NCBI GenBank assembly: GCA_944358305.1
Contig: CALVQK010000006.1
Span: forward strand, 1 to 64,000
Length of the DNA: 64,000 bases
Source: an uncultured Bacilli bacterium
Lineage (GTDB): Bacteria > Bacillota_I > Bacilli_A > RF39 > UBA660
Direction of reading: 5' to 3'
Part shown: positions 18,993 to 25,730 of the stretch, piece by piece
How positions within the stretch are numbered: position 1 is the stretch's first letter
How the letters are laid out: each line of letters opens with the position of its first letter
Translations under genes and position numbers: made by a program
Notes under the pieces: generated by a model
Databases searched by the model: none
What the model saw: only the letters and a program-made list of their open reading frames with translations
Told to the model about the DNA's origin: nothing

Positions 18993-19468
18993 GCCATAGT
19001 TGGATTTAATAATATATTTAAATTGCCATCAATATTTTCATTACTATCACTCCACATGGTAACTTTATATGTTTTAGTTTCATTTACATCTAAATTATTT
19101 TCTAAAATGTAACCATCTAATGAGAGATTTCTAATATCACTTTCATAACCTTCATTATCAGTAATAATGTAATTAATATAATTATTGTTATTACTAGTTA
19201 AATTATCAAAATTAATAATAAAACTTATCTCTTTATCACCATCATTAGTAACAGTTAAATCTTTAGTAATTTTATTAGAAGAAACAGTTAAATTATCAAA
19301 GCCATCATAAGTAATATCTTTATTAAAAGAGATATTATTTTCCATTAATGACTCTTTAATTCTAACTTTATGTTGGTAAGGGCCAAACCAAAACCAAGTA
19401 AGTAAAGATATAACTACTATGGTAAAAATAATATCAATAATATACTTTCTAATTAATAAATCTTTCAT
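18989..19468 (-). CDS. Membrane-anchored exported protein of unknown function
   Basis: 159 aa with one N-terminal membrane segment (about 10-29) and an extracytoplasmic beta-rich domain. The run ITKDLTVTNDGDKEISFIIN followed by TKTYKVTMW resembles the Ig-like sandwich of TasA/camelysin-type proteins and the N-terminal part of the 611-aa protein at 21271-23106, but the match is only in style. It has an AAGGGGG ribosome site and its own promoter inside the end of dnaB. Not assigned to a family. Confidence 0.6.
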   Translation of the reverse strand: MKDLLIRKYIIDIIFTIVVISLLTWFWFGPYQHKVRIKESLMENNISFNKDITYDGFDNLTVSSNKITKDLTVTNDGDKEISFIINFDNLTSNNNNYINYIITDNEGYESDIRNLSLDGYILENNLDVNETKTYKVTMWSDSNENIDGNLNILLNPTMA

Positions 19469-19491
19469 AGTACCCCCTTAAATTAAGGCTT

Positions 19492-19520
19492 ATTATACCA
19501 TAGAATTTGTATTTAGACAA
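19492..19520 (-). promoter_or_regulatory. Sigma-A promoter of the 159-aa exported protein
   Basis: On the minus strand TTGTCT (19520-19515), a 17-base spacer, and TATAAT (19497-19492), about 24 bases before the start codon at 19468. The -35 box lies within the last codons of dnaB. Confidence 0.7.
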
Positions 19521-20823
19521 GACTATCAATAATCTTATCTAACTCTTCTCTTTCTTCTTTATTGGCATTATCTGCATCTATTTCTTTATCAAACCAGTCA
19601 GGTAATATTTCCTCTTTTTCTATTTTTTTGGAAACAGTTTTATTTTTAGTGGTATTAGTAGCAACTTTCTTCATTTTTTTATATTCTTTTTCTGTTAGTC
19701 TCATTGCTTCTTCAACAGTTTCAATATCAAGTCTTTTCCACTGCCCTGCTATTGTTTCTAGATAATTACGATTAAGTTTTTGATTATTTATTTTTAGAGC
19801 ATAAGATATTAAAACGTTTACAACACCTGCACTTAATTTTTGATCTATCATTAAATCTTCTATTAAAGATAAATCCCTTTTCGTTGGTTCTGCTCCTTTC
19901 ATTTTGCTTTTTAAATAATCATAAGGACTAGTATTTTCAAAAGTATAAGCCATTTTAGCCCATTTAGAAGTATCCCCTTCTGGTTTTTTCAAGTAATCAG
20001 GTTGCGTTTGATAAATTAAAGTAGGAAGACTACCTACATTTTCAAATGAATAATAATTACGACAGTTTTTTCTTAAAAGAGTTTTATCTATTAAGCCTTT
20101 TTCGTTAAGTGATGTTCTAACAAGGCCACTCATTCTTTCTGTATCAATGTTATATACTAAAGATAGATTGTTTATTAATTTTTTTGTTTCTTCATTAAAA
20201 CACTTATTACTAACAAGGCCACTTGGAATAGAAGAAATTAAAAGATTAAAGTCTATCACATCATCAAGAACAATTGAAGCTTCTTCACGTTTTTCAATAT
20301 TTTCTATTACTTCAAACGGTTTTAAGTTGCTACTTTTAAACACTTCATTGAATTTATGAGAAATATCTTCATAATCTGTTAATCTAACTCTTGGTATTTT
20401 AAACATTTCTTGACGTTTATCATATTCTTTTTTACCTATGTTATTGTACAGAACGATATTTAATATTGGATGATTAAAAAACTCATTAGCACTGATAGGA
20501 GAATATAAAAGATAAACATAATTATTAACACTTCCTTTTTTTAAATATGTTTTTAATAACCCTACTGCTTCCAGCTTTTCTCTTGCTATCATAATATCCT
20601 CAAGACGTAGTTGCATAATACTCATTAAATGATGATGAGTTAAATCATTACTAAGTCTATTAAACTCATCTAAATCATCTATTAAGGTAAAGTAAAGACT
20701 AACCGCAGTATAGCCTATTATTGGTTGATAAAGCATAGTTAGAAGACGACGATCTTCTTCATGAAGAACTGTTTTATTAACAACTATATAGGTGTCAGCT
20801 GGTAAAATTGTTATATTCTTCAT
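19513..20823 (-). CDS. dnaB: Replication initiation and membrane attachment protein DnaB (DnaB/DnaD fold)
   Basis: 436 aa, the Bacillus-type DnaB that helps to load the replicative helicase at origins and restart sites. The N-terminal winged-helix DnaB region (YQPIIGYTAVSLYFTLID) and a C-terminal DnaD-like domain (about 290-380, with DYLKSKMKG and the YLETIAGQWKRLDIET region similar to the YxxxI-W motif) are visible. A basic linker and an acidic tail follow. The ATG at 20823 has AGGAAG upstream; the longer ORF begins with a GTG inside that site. In B. subtilis dnaB is followed by dnaI; here the next gene downstream is unrelated. Confidence 0.88.
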   Translation of the reverse strand: MKNITILPADTYIVVNKTVLHEEDRRLLTMLYQPIIGYTAVSLYFTLIDDLDEFNRLSNDLTHHHLMSIMQLRLEDIMIAREKLEAVGLLKTYLKKGSVNNYVYLLYSPISANEFFNHPILNIVLYNNIGKKEYDKRQEMFKIPRVRLTDYEDISHKFNEVFKSSNLKPFEVIENIEKREEASIVLDDVIDFNLLISSIPSGLVSNKCFNEETKKLINNLSLVYNIDTERMSGLVRTSLNEKGLIDKTLLRKNCRNYYSFENVGSLPTLIYQTQPDYLKKPEGDTSKWAKMAYTFENTSPYDYLKSKMKGAEPTKRDLSLIEDLMIDQKLSAGVVNVLISYALKINNQKLNRNYLETIAGQWKRLDIETVEEAMRLTEKEYKKMKKVATNTTKNKTVSKKIEKEEILPDWFDKEIDADNANKEEREELDKIIDSLV

Positions 20824-20875
20824 GATTATCACTTCCTAGAAAATAGTATAGATTATAATTATTAAAATTTCTACT

Positions 20876-20910
20876 AAAAATTAAAAGAGATTAGAAATTT
20901 TTCTAATCTC
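20876..20910 (-). terminator. Intrinsic terminator after the XRE regulator gene
   Basis: Near-perfect palindrome, arms 20901-20910 and 20887-20896 (10 bp, 4-base loop), followed by T4-AA-T5 on the minus strand, just after the stop codon at 20914. Confidence 0.85.
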
Positions 20911-20913
20911 AAA

Positions 20914-21177
20914 CTATTTTTTCTTCTTTTTATCTATAGGTTCAATTCTAACAGTATAACCAATTGGTTCTAGTATTTTAATAAGTGTATTAATTTGTGG
21001 AGAAGTAATTAAGTTTTCTATTCTTGTAATAGTTAATCTAATTACTCCTGCTTGATTAGCAAGTGCTTCTTGAGTTAAATGATTATCCTTTCTTAATTTA
21101 ATAAAATCTTGTACAAATGCATATTCTAATTCTTGTAATTTTTCTTCTCTATCTTCGTATGTTTTAACTTTGTCCAT
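20914..21177 (-). CDS. XRE-family helix-turn-helix regulator
   Basis: 87-aa DNA-binding protein. An N-terminal helix (about 1-28) precedes a Cro/CI-type HTH (about 30-75, with LTQEALANQAGVIRLTITRIEN) and a lysine-rich tail. The layout resembles HigA-like antitoxins, but no toxin gene adjoins. It is expressed as a single-gene unit with a GGAGG-like site and its own terminator. It lies just downstream of the variable surface protein gene on the same strand, so it could regulate that locus; there is no direct evidence. Confidence 0.85.
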   Translation of the reverse strand: MDKVKTYEDREEKLQELEYAFVQDFIKLRKDNHLTQEALANQAGVIRLTITRIENLITSPQINTLIKILEPIGYTVRIEPIDKKKKK

Positions 21178-21270
21178 AAGTTTTCCCTCCTACCAATAAT
21201 GTAGCATGATATATACTGTTTATCAATAGTTTTTGAAGAAAATTTACGAAAAATCGTATTTTTTATTAAA

Positions 21271-23106
21271 TTAGTCTGATAATTCTATGGTAAATGGGTT
21301 ATTTTTTGTACCATCTCCACCAGTAATGATGACATTGGATTTTAGATTTATGGATGGCCGAACCCCGTACGAAATACTCGAAGGCGAACCGTAGGTCGCA
21401 TAACCACCGCTGTAGACATACCGAACGCGTGACGAACTATATGGTGTTAAAGTCCAATAAGATGTATTGTTACCATATCTATCAAATTGCCCTGCCATTA
21501 ATTCTCCTAACCTTAGTAAGCCTACTTTTGCTGTAGTCGTACTTGCTGTTAAGATGTTATCTGTTGTATTAGTATACTTTGCTAATTTATATGAAGTACC
21601 ACCCTCTACTGTTCCCAAATACCAAGTTGTACTATCTTCTATCATATTACTATATGTACTATTCACATAACTTGTTAAATATTCACCGTTTAAGAAAGTA
21701 CCAATTACACTATTAGTTGAATAATTAACTTCACTATTTGAACTTCCAAATGCACTAGTTATAAACGTTCCAGAACTCTTTAATGGTTCGGCACTAGTTA
21801 TTTTTGTTCCTGTTCCATTTTCGTGACTTACTATTCTGTATAGATTATTCTCAATGCTTCCAAATCTTATGTATTCTCCACTATATCTACTTGAAAGTAA
21901 TGTTCCTGAAAGATCTGTATCATTATCTCCTTCTAAACGATATGGATTATCTACTGTACCATCACCATCTACAATTTTAACGCTAGATTTTAGATTTATT
22001 GATGGCCGAGCCCCACTCGCACCAGAAAGGCTATAGTAAACCGCGTTGCCGTTGAAACCCACGTTCCGAACGTCTGACGAACTATATGGTGTTAGAGTCC
22101 ACCAATAAAGTCCATTATTTAAATAACCATTACTATAGGTTGTTCCATGATAACTTGTTACATACTCATAATAATTTAGTAAACCAACTGCATCAGTTAC
22201 CATCGTTGTTTCTGCAGGTTTACTTGATGATTCAGTTAAAGTAGCATTCCACTTAGCATCTGTTACTATAAAGTTCTCATAATCTCTTAAATTACCTAAG
22301 AAGCCATCTACTGTGGTATCATTTAACCAATCTTCCATATAACTTCCTGCAAAAGCTGCATTGCCACTTGCATTATAAGGTATTGCACTTATATTCCATT
22401 GTGTTACTAATTTAACCGTCTTTGCTTCATTATTTACAGACACTGCCCTCCATAATTTACCACTATACCATATATAATTATTGGGGTCAGTTCCTGTTAT
22501 AAATGTATCTGTTCCATCATCATATGTATCTCCATCTGGGCCTGGATTTTCCAATACTATATCTGATACTGGTCCTTCTAGTTTAGCTTCTTCAAATAAA
22601 TGCCCATTACTTGGTAATTCTAAATCATTATAATCTAGTCCTACCTCTACTCCTAAAGTAATTGTTACATTACTACTAGAGTCATTCTTTACTCTTATCT
22701 TATAAATATTACTAGAACCTGCTGTTCCACTTGCTTCCAGATTAGTTCCTATTTCATTAGGTGGTGTATTTAACCCTTCTCCTGTTATATATCCAGCAGT
22801 TACTCCATCTGGCAAGCTTCCTTCATAATAAAAGTTAAACCTTGCTATTCTATTATTAGGATTAGATAGTGTTACCGTAAACTCTTTAGTTTCTCCCGCT
22901 CCTACTGTTAAATTATTACCTTCACTTCCATCTACCTCTAAATCATATACTAAGTTGCCTGTTATAATACTTATTGCATTTCCTTGTTCTTTACTTACTG
23001 TAAACATTGCATAGGAAAAATATCCCCCTACTATTAGTAACGTTATTATAACCATCACTATCATATAAATCTTACTAAAGCTTGTTTCTAATAACAATTT
23101 CTTCAT
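21271..23106 (-). CDS. Exported repeat protein with two variable lectin-like domains (candidate diversified surface protein)
   Basis: 611 aa. Residues 1-36 form a signal/anchor segment of the camelysin/TasA kind (short basic N-terminus, long hydrophobic core, then an Ala-Met-Phe region and the GNLVYDLEVDG strand). An Ig-like sandwich follows (about 45-170), then two copies of a larger domain (about 185-390 and 400-611). Each copy contains WTLTPYSSS and ends in RPSINLKS, then a GDGT motif and N-P. The segment between (344-369 and 559-585) is nearly unconserved between copies, GC-rich and codon-atypical, whereas its flanks are almost identical in DNA. The architecture matches DUF6273-like domains and the C-type-lectin style targets of diversity-generating retroelements. 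The gene has an AGGAG site and a complex leader. No SipW or reverse transcriptase is present. Confidence 0.8.
   Translation of the reverse strand: MKKLLLETSFSKIYMIVMVIITLLIVGGYFSYAMFTVSKEQGNAISIITGNLVYDLEVDGSEGNNLTVGAGETKEFTVTLSNPNNRIARFNFYYEGSLPDGVTAGYITGEGLNTPPNEIGTNLEASGTAGSSNIYKIRVKNDSSSNVTITLGVEVGLDYNDLELPSNGHLFEEAKLEGPVSDIVLENPGPDGDTYDDGTDTFITGTDPNNYIWYSGKLWRAVSVNNEAKTVKLVTQWNISAIPYNASGNAAFAGSYMEDWLNDTTVDGFLGNLRDYENFIVTDAKWNATLTESSSKPAETTMVTDAVGLLNYYEYVTSYHGTTYSNGYLNNGLYWWTLTPYSSSDVRNVGFNGNAVYYSLSGASGARPSINLKSSVKIVDGDGTVDNPYRLEGDNDTDLSGTLLSSRYSGEYIRFGSIENNLYRIVSHENGTGTKITSAEPLKSSGTFITSAFGSSNSEVNYSTNSVIGTFLNGEYLTSYVNSTYSNMIEDSTTWYLGTVEGGTSYKLAKYTNTTDNILTASTTTAKVGLLRLGELMAGQFDRYGNNTSYWTLTPYSSSRVRYVYSGGYATYGSPSSISYGVRPSINLKSNVIITGGDGTKNNPFTIELSD
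21353..21432 (-). repeat. Variable patch 2 of the exported protein (DGR-like VR candidate)
   Basis: 80 bases encoding about residues 559-585. My count gives 45 of 80 G or C (56%), far above the surroundings. Its upstream flank shares a 20-base identical run with the other patch, and its downstream flank shares the CGGCCATC segment and AAATCTAAAATC. Codons such as TCG, ACG, CGC, GCG and CGG are rare elsewhere in the window. Confidence 0.6.
22001..22077 (-). repeat. Variable patch 1 of the exported protein (DGR-like VR candidate)
   Basis: 77 bases encoding about residues 344-369, one codon shorter than patch 2. My count gives 44 of 77 G or C (57%). Its sense strand starts TCAGACGTTCGG where patch 2 has TCACGCGTTCGG, a difference two adenines in a template could explain, but many later differences are C/T at third positions. 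The GC-rich 3' border GGGGCTCGGCCATC corresponds to GGGGTTCGGCCATC in patch 2. Confidence 0.6.
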
Positions 23107-23133
23107 AACTCTTTACTCCTTTCATTTAAACAC

Positions 23134-23165
23134 AAAAAAGAATAGAATTAACCTATTCTATTCTT
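23134..23165 (-). terminator. Terminator in the leader of the variable surface protein gene (possible attenuator)
   Basis: Perfect 11-bp stem (23165-23155 with 23148-23138), 6-base loop, and six T (23139-23134). It lies only 28 bases before the start codon at 23106 and downstream of a leader ORF, so transcripts begun upstream must pass it to reach the gene. It could instead be a distal terminator of the Rpn-like gene that ends at 23340. Confidence 0.85.
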
Positions 23166-23207
23166 CTTGCATTATGAAAGAAAGTAATCTTATTACTTAG
23201 ATACTTA

Positions 23208-23255
23208 CTAAAGCACCCCCCCCCAGGTAACTTTTTGTAAACTAATTCTCTTCAT
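23208..23255 (-). CDS. Candidate 15-codon leader peptide containing a G9 tract
   Basis: Starts ATG at 23255 after an AAGAAGGT site (7 of 8 matches to the ideal) 7-8 bases upstream and encodes MKRISLQKVTWGGVL, stopping at 23208. The Trp-Gly-Gly part is written by the G9 tract. With one G more it ends a few codons later. With one less (or two more) it would run about 20 further codons to a TAG at 23155-23153, the end of the first terminator arm. It could be chance, since it is very short; the ribosome site and position support it. Confidence 0.4.
   Translation of the reverse strand: MKRISLQKVTWGGVL
23216..23224. repeat. Homopolymer C9 (G9 on the minus strand)
   Basis: Nine consecutive C, the only long G/C homopolymer I see in this AT-rich window, 110 bases upstream of the variable protein's start codon. 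Such tracts are classic slippage sites. Its exact length may vary between cells or reads. Confidence 0.9.
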
Positions 23256-23288
23256 ACTTTTTACCTTCTTTCTTACCTTGTTAACTTA

Positions 23289-23318
23289 ATATTAACATAA
23301 ATAAGTTATTAAGAGCAA
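23289..23318 (-). promoter_or_regulatory. Candidate promoter of the leader and variable surface protein gene
   Basis: On the minus strand TTGCTC (23318-23313), an 18-base spacer, and TAATAT (23294-23289); predicted start near 23282, which would place the leader ORF, G9 tract and terminator in the 5' untranslated region. The boxes are imperfect. Confidence 0.4.
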
Positions 23319-23339
23319 GTGTTTATTATTAATTTACAA

Positions 23340-24179
23340 CTATACTAACTTATTTAGTTCTTCTATACTTAATCCTGTATTCTTAGAGACAATTTCTAAA
23401 GGTATGCCATCTTTAATAAAGTTTTTGGCAATAGATAGTTCTCTTTCTTTGGCTCCTTCTTCTTTTCCTTTGATAACACCGGCATCATAACCATCAAGCC
23501 TTGCTGAATTTACTAGTTTCCTTTGCACTTTCTCAGCATCATAATATGTTCTAAATTCATCATCTTCACTTAATCTTTCTAACTCTTCCACTATTCTTAA
23601 AGCCTCCTTATTCTCTCCTGAGATCTCCTTCATCTCTTCAAAGCTCTGCGCTCTAAATAACGCTAAGTATGTCTCTTTTTCGTTACTTCCATTATAGTGG
23701 ATTTTATCTAAACTTGCAACATATATATCATATATTTTTAGATCATCTATTACATCTTTATACTCTTCATTTATTAAATCATATCCTACTGTTATCGCAT
23801 TCTTATTCTCTTTATAACTAGCATTATTTATATTGATTAAGATTGTATGCATCTTCTTAAAGTCTTCTCCTTTCGCTAAGCCTCCTCCTGCTATACTATA
23901 TAGATACTGCCTATTCTTTAATATGCTTCTTGTATCGACACTACTATTCATCTCGATTATTATAAAGTCTTTATCTTTTTTTAATAGTATATCTAGTCTA
24001 TAATCTCTTCCTTTTGATCCACTATTTATTTCATTATCATATAATTCATATTCTTTTATATCTATATTGGTTGTTAATTTTATTAGTCTTTCAAAAAATG
24101 GTCTATACTCTTCATTCTTAAACATATATTTAAAAGTTGTATCGGAAAGCAGACTAATGAAATTATCTTTTTGTTCCAT
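23340..24179 (-). CDS. Rpn-family PD-(D/E)XK nuclease (putative recombination-promoting nuclease/transposase family)
   Basis: 279 aa. It opens with the family-typical LLSDTTFKYMFKN, then the nuclease core with Asp63 and the E-x-N variant (Glu76, Asn78) after strands DYRLDILLKK and DFIIIEMN, and ends with a helical tail containing KEEGAKERELSIAKNFIKDGIPLE. Members (Rpn/YhgA-like, PDDEXK_2) promote RecA-independent recombination in E. coli. The ATG at 24179 has AAGGAGG 5 bases upstream; the longer ORF starts before that site. A 14-bp palindrome lies upstream. The gene is intact, without terminal inverted repeats, so I do not call it a mobile element. Confidence 0.85.
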   Translation of the reverse strand: MEQKDNFISLLSDTTFKYMFKNEEYRPFFERLIKLTTNIDIKEYELYDNEINSGSKGRDYRLDILLKKDKDFIIIEMNSSVDTRSILKNRQYLYSIAGGGLAKGEDFKKMHTILININNASYKENKNAITVGYDLINEEYKDVIDDLKIYDIYVASLDKIHYNGSNEKETYLALFRAQSFEEMKEISGENKEALRIVEELERLSEDDEFRTYYDAEKVQRKLVNSARLDGYDAGVIKGKEEGAKERELSIAKNFIKDGIPLEIVSKNTGLSIEELNKLV

Positions 24180-24204
24180 ATATTCCTCCTTCATTTTTAG
24201 ATTT

Positions 24205-24218
24205 ACTTTTCGAAAAGT
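24205..24218. promoter_or_regulatory. 14-bp perfect palindrome upstream of the Rpn-like gene (operator candidate)
   Basis: ACTTTTCGAAAAGT, 26 bases before the start codon at 24179. A TTGAAA about 8 bases farther upstream on the minus strand could be a -35 box, placing the palindrome between -35 and -10. Confidence 0.45.
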
Positions 24219-24275
24219 GATTTCAATCTAACATAAGAAAGAATATTAATCAAAAGAGGAATTTTTTAAATTCAC

Positions 24276-24318
24276 TTAAAAATGATAGGACAATTTATTA
24301 AATTCATCCTATCATTTT
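24276..24318 (-). terminator. Long hairpin terminator after the 388-aa membrane protein gene
   Basis: Perfect 12-bp arms (24318-24307 with 24290-24279) and a 16-base loop, ending in T5 on the minus strand. The loop contains a 20-base segment that recurs with two changes at 24342-24361. Confidence 0.75.
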
Positions 24319-24374
24319 ACCTTTTTCACACCTTAATTTTAGGTCAATTTACTAAATTCATACTTTTTTTATTT

Positions 24375-25541
24375 TTAGTCTAATTTTTCTTGCAATTCTT
24401 TTAATTTAGATAAGAACTCATTAGTCTTTCTAATTTCTTCATCAAACTTTTGAAAATTACTTGTATCTTCCAACTCTAAAGTTGTATTTTTCTTAACAGG
24501 CTCTTCTTCAATACCATATATTGGACTGATAATTGGGCTTGGATGATAACTACTCTTCTTCTCACTATAAGCTTCTTTAAGAGGTACTGCTTTTTCTACT
24601 GGTTTAGCGCTTAAGAAATCATCAATAGAAAGTTTAGGTCTTTCAGGTTTTGGCTCTTCTTCTAAAACTTCTATTTCTTCTTTTTCTTTCTTATATCTTT
24701 CTTCTAACTCTTGAATACTTATAGGCTCATTACCATCATCTTGATATTGTGTTACTTCATTTTGTTCCGTAATAGTTTTACCTTTAGCGATTAATTCATC
24801 TAAACTAATGATGGCATTTTCTTCTTGTTCTGTTTCAAACTTGGTAAGTTCAATATTTTCAGACTTATCTTCAGTTTCTAATTTCTTTAGTTCTTCTGTA
24901 ATTCTTTCTAGTTCAGCTTTAGCTTCACTTTCTGTATAAACTTCATCTTTATACTTAATTACTTCTTCTTCATTTTTAGGGCTTTCTACCGGAGTAATAA
25001 TATTTGGTTCTAATATTTCTACTTTTTCTTCAAATTTATCATTTAACATTATGCTATCATTAGTATTAACTGGAGTCTCATTAACACTGACAACAACTGG
25101 TTGCACTTCTATAGGACTAGATACTGTCTTTGAGGTGACGATTTCTGGAATAGATTTGTGAGGCTTAATTTCTTCCTCTTTTACTTCCTCTACAACAGTA
25201 GGAGTAACAACACTAGTTTTAATTGGCTCAATATTTTCAACAACTTCATTTACTTTAGGAGCTTCTATTATTTCTTCCTTAATATTTCCTTTTTGTGGTT
25301 CTTCTTTAACAATAGGAGTTGCTGTTACTTCCTTTTTTTCTGCTTCACGAACTTCTTCAACTAACTTATTAAGTTCCATAGTATTATTTTGAAGTTTCTT
25401 TTTCTCTTCATGTTTTTTCATAAACTCGTGAAACCATAGAATAAAATATACAAATAAAATAAGTCCTATAATTGCTAGTACTATTAATACCTCTTTAGTA
25501 GCTAAAAAATCTATTATATCTTCTATATTAACTAAAGTCAT
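24375..25541 (-). CDS. Membrane-anchored acidic coiled-coil protein, function unknown
   Basis: 388 aa. One membrane segment near the N-terminus (about 18-37) precedes a charged coiled-coil stretch (about 40-75), a long disordered Glu/Lys/Pro/Val-rich region with repeated EEP, PIV and VVE words (about 75-330), and a short conserved-looking C-terminal helix (about 360-388). The topology recalls cell-division or membrane-scaffold proteins, but no domain is recognised. It is divergent from spoVB and ends in a strong terminator, so it is monocistronic. Confidence 0.7.
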   Translation of the reverse strand: MTLVNIEDIIDFLATKEVLIVLAIIGLILFVYFILWFHEFMKKHEEKKKLQNNTMELNKLVEEVREAEKKEVTATPIVKEEPQKGNIKEEIIEAPKVNEVVENIEPIKTSVVTPTVVEEVKEEEIKPHKSIPEIVTSKTVSSPIEVQPVVVSVNETPVNTNDSIMLNDKFEEKVEILEPNIITPVESPKNEEEVIKYKDEVYTESEAKAELERITEELKKLETEDKSENIELTKFETEQEENAIISLDELIAKGKTITEQNEVTQYQDDGNEPISIQELEERYKKEKEEIEVLEEEPKPERPKLSIDDFLSAKPVEKAVPLKEAYSEKKSSYHPSPIISPIYGIEEEPVKKNTTLELEDTSNFQKFDEEIRKTNEFLSKLKELQEKLD

Positions 25542-25607
25542 TTATCAACACCTCTTACTACAGTTTATAAAATAAGTTTAGCATAGTCTTAAATATTAAA
25601 AAAGTAG

Positions 25608-25702
25608 TTACATTGAATTTTACAATTATTTTTACAATACATTTACAAAATATATTTACATATTTTTACGAACATATTTTTACATATTTTTTAATATTTA
25701 CA
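25608..25702 (+). repeat. Array of TTACA/TTTACA motifs upstream of spoVB
   Basis: Eight same-direction copies of TTAC(A/G) start at 25608, 25620, 25632, 25643, 25656, 25666, 25680 and 25698. Most spacings are 10-14 bases, close to one helical turn. They fill the region between the divergent 388-aa gene and spoVB. This could be a multi-site operator or a chance result of AT-rich sequence. Confidence 0.55.
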
Positions 25703-25730
25703 TTCATATATATAATTAGGAGAGAAAGAT

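Noticed and set aside
20914-21177. Antitoxin of a HigBA-type toxin-antitoxin pair
   Set aside because: The HTH layout is similar, but there is no short toxin ORF on either side.
23216-23224. C9 tract as a simple assembly artefact
   Set aside because: Possible, but its place inside a leader ORF before a terminator is too organised to dismiss. It is kept as a finding with read-level checks.
21271-24179. A complete diversity-generating retroelement
   Set aside because: No reverse transcriptase, accessory Avd-like gene or template repeat is visible in the window. Only target-like patches are seen, so the features are called candidates.
23340-24179. Insertion sequence
   Set aside because: The Rpn-family gene has no terminal inverted repeats or target duplications; the nearby direct repeat does not flank it.
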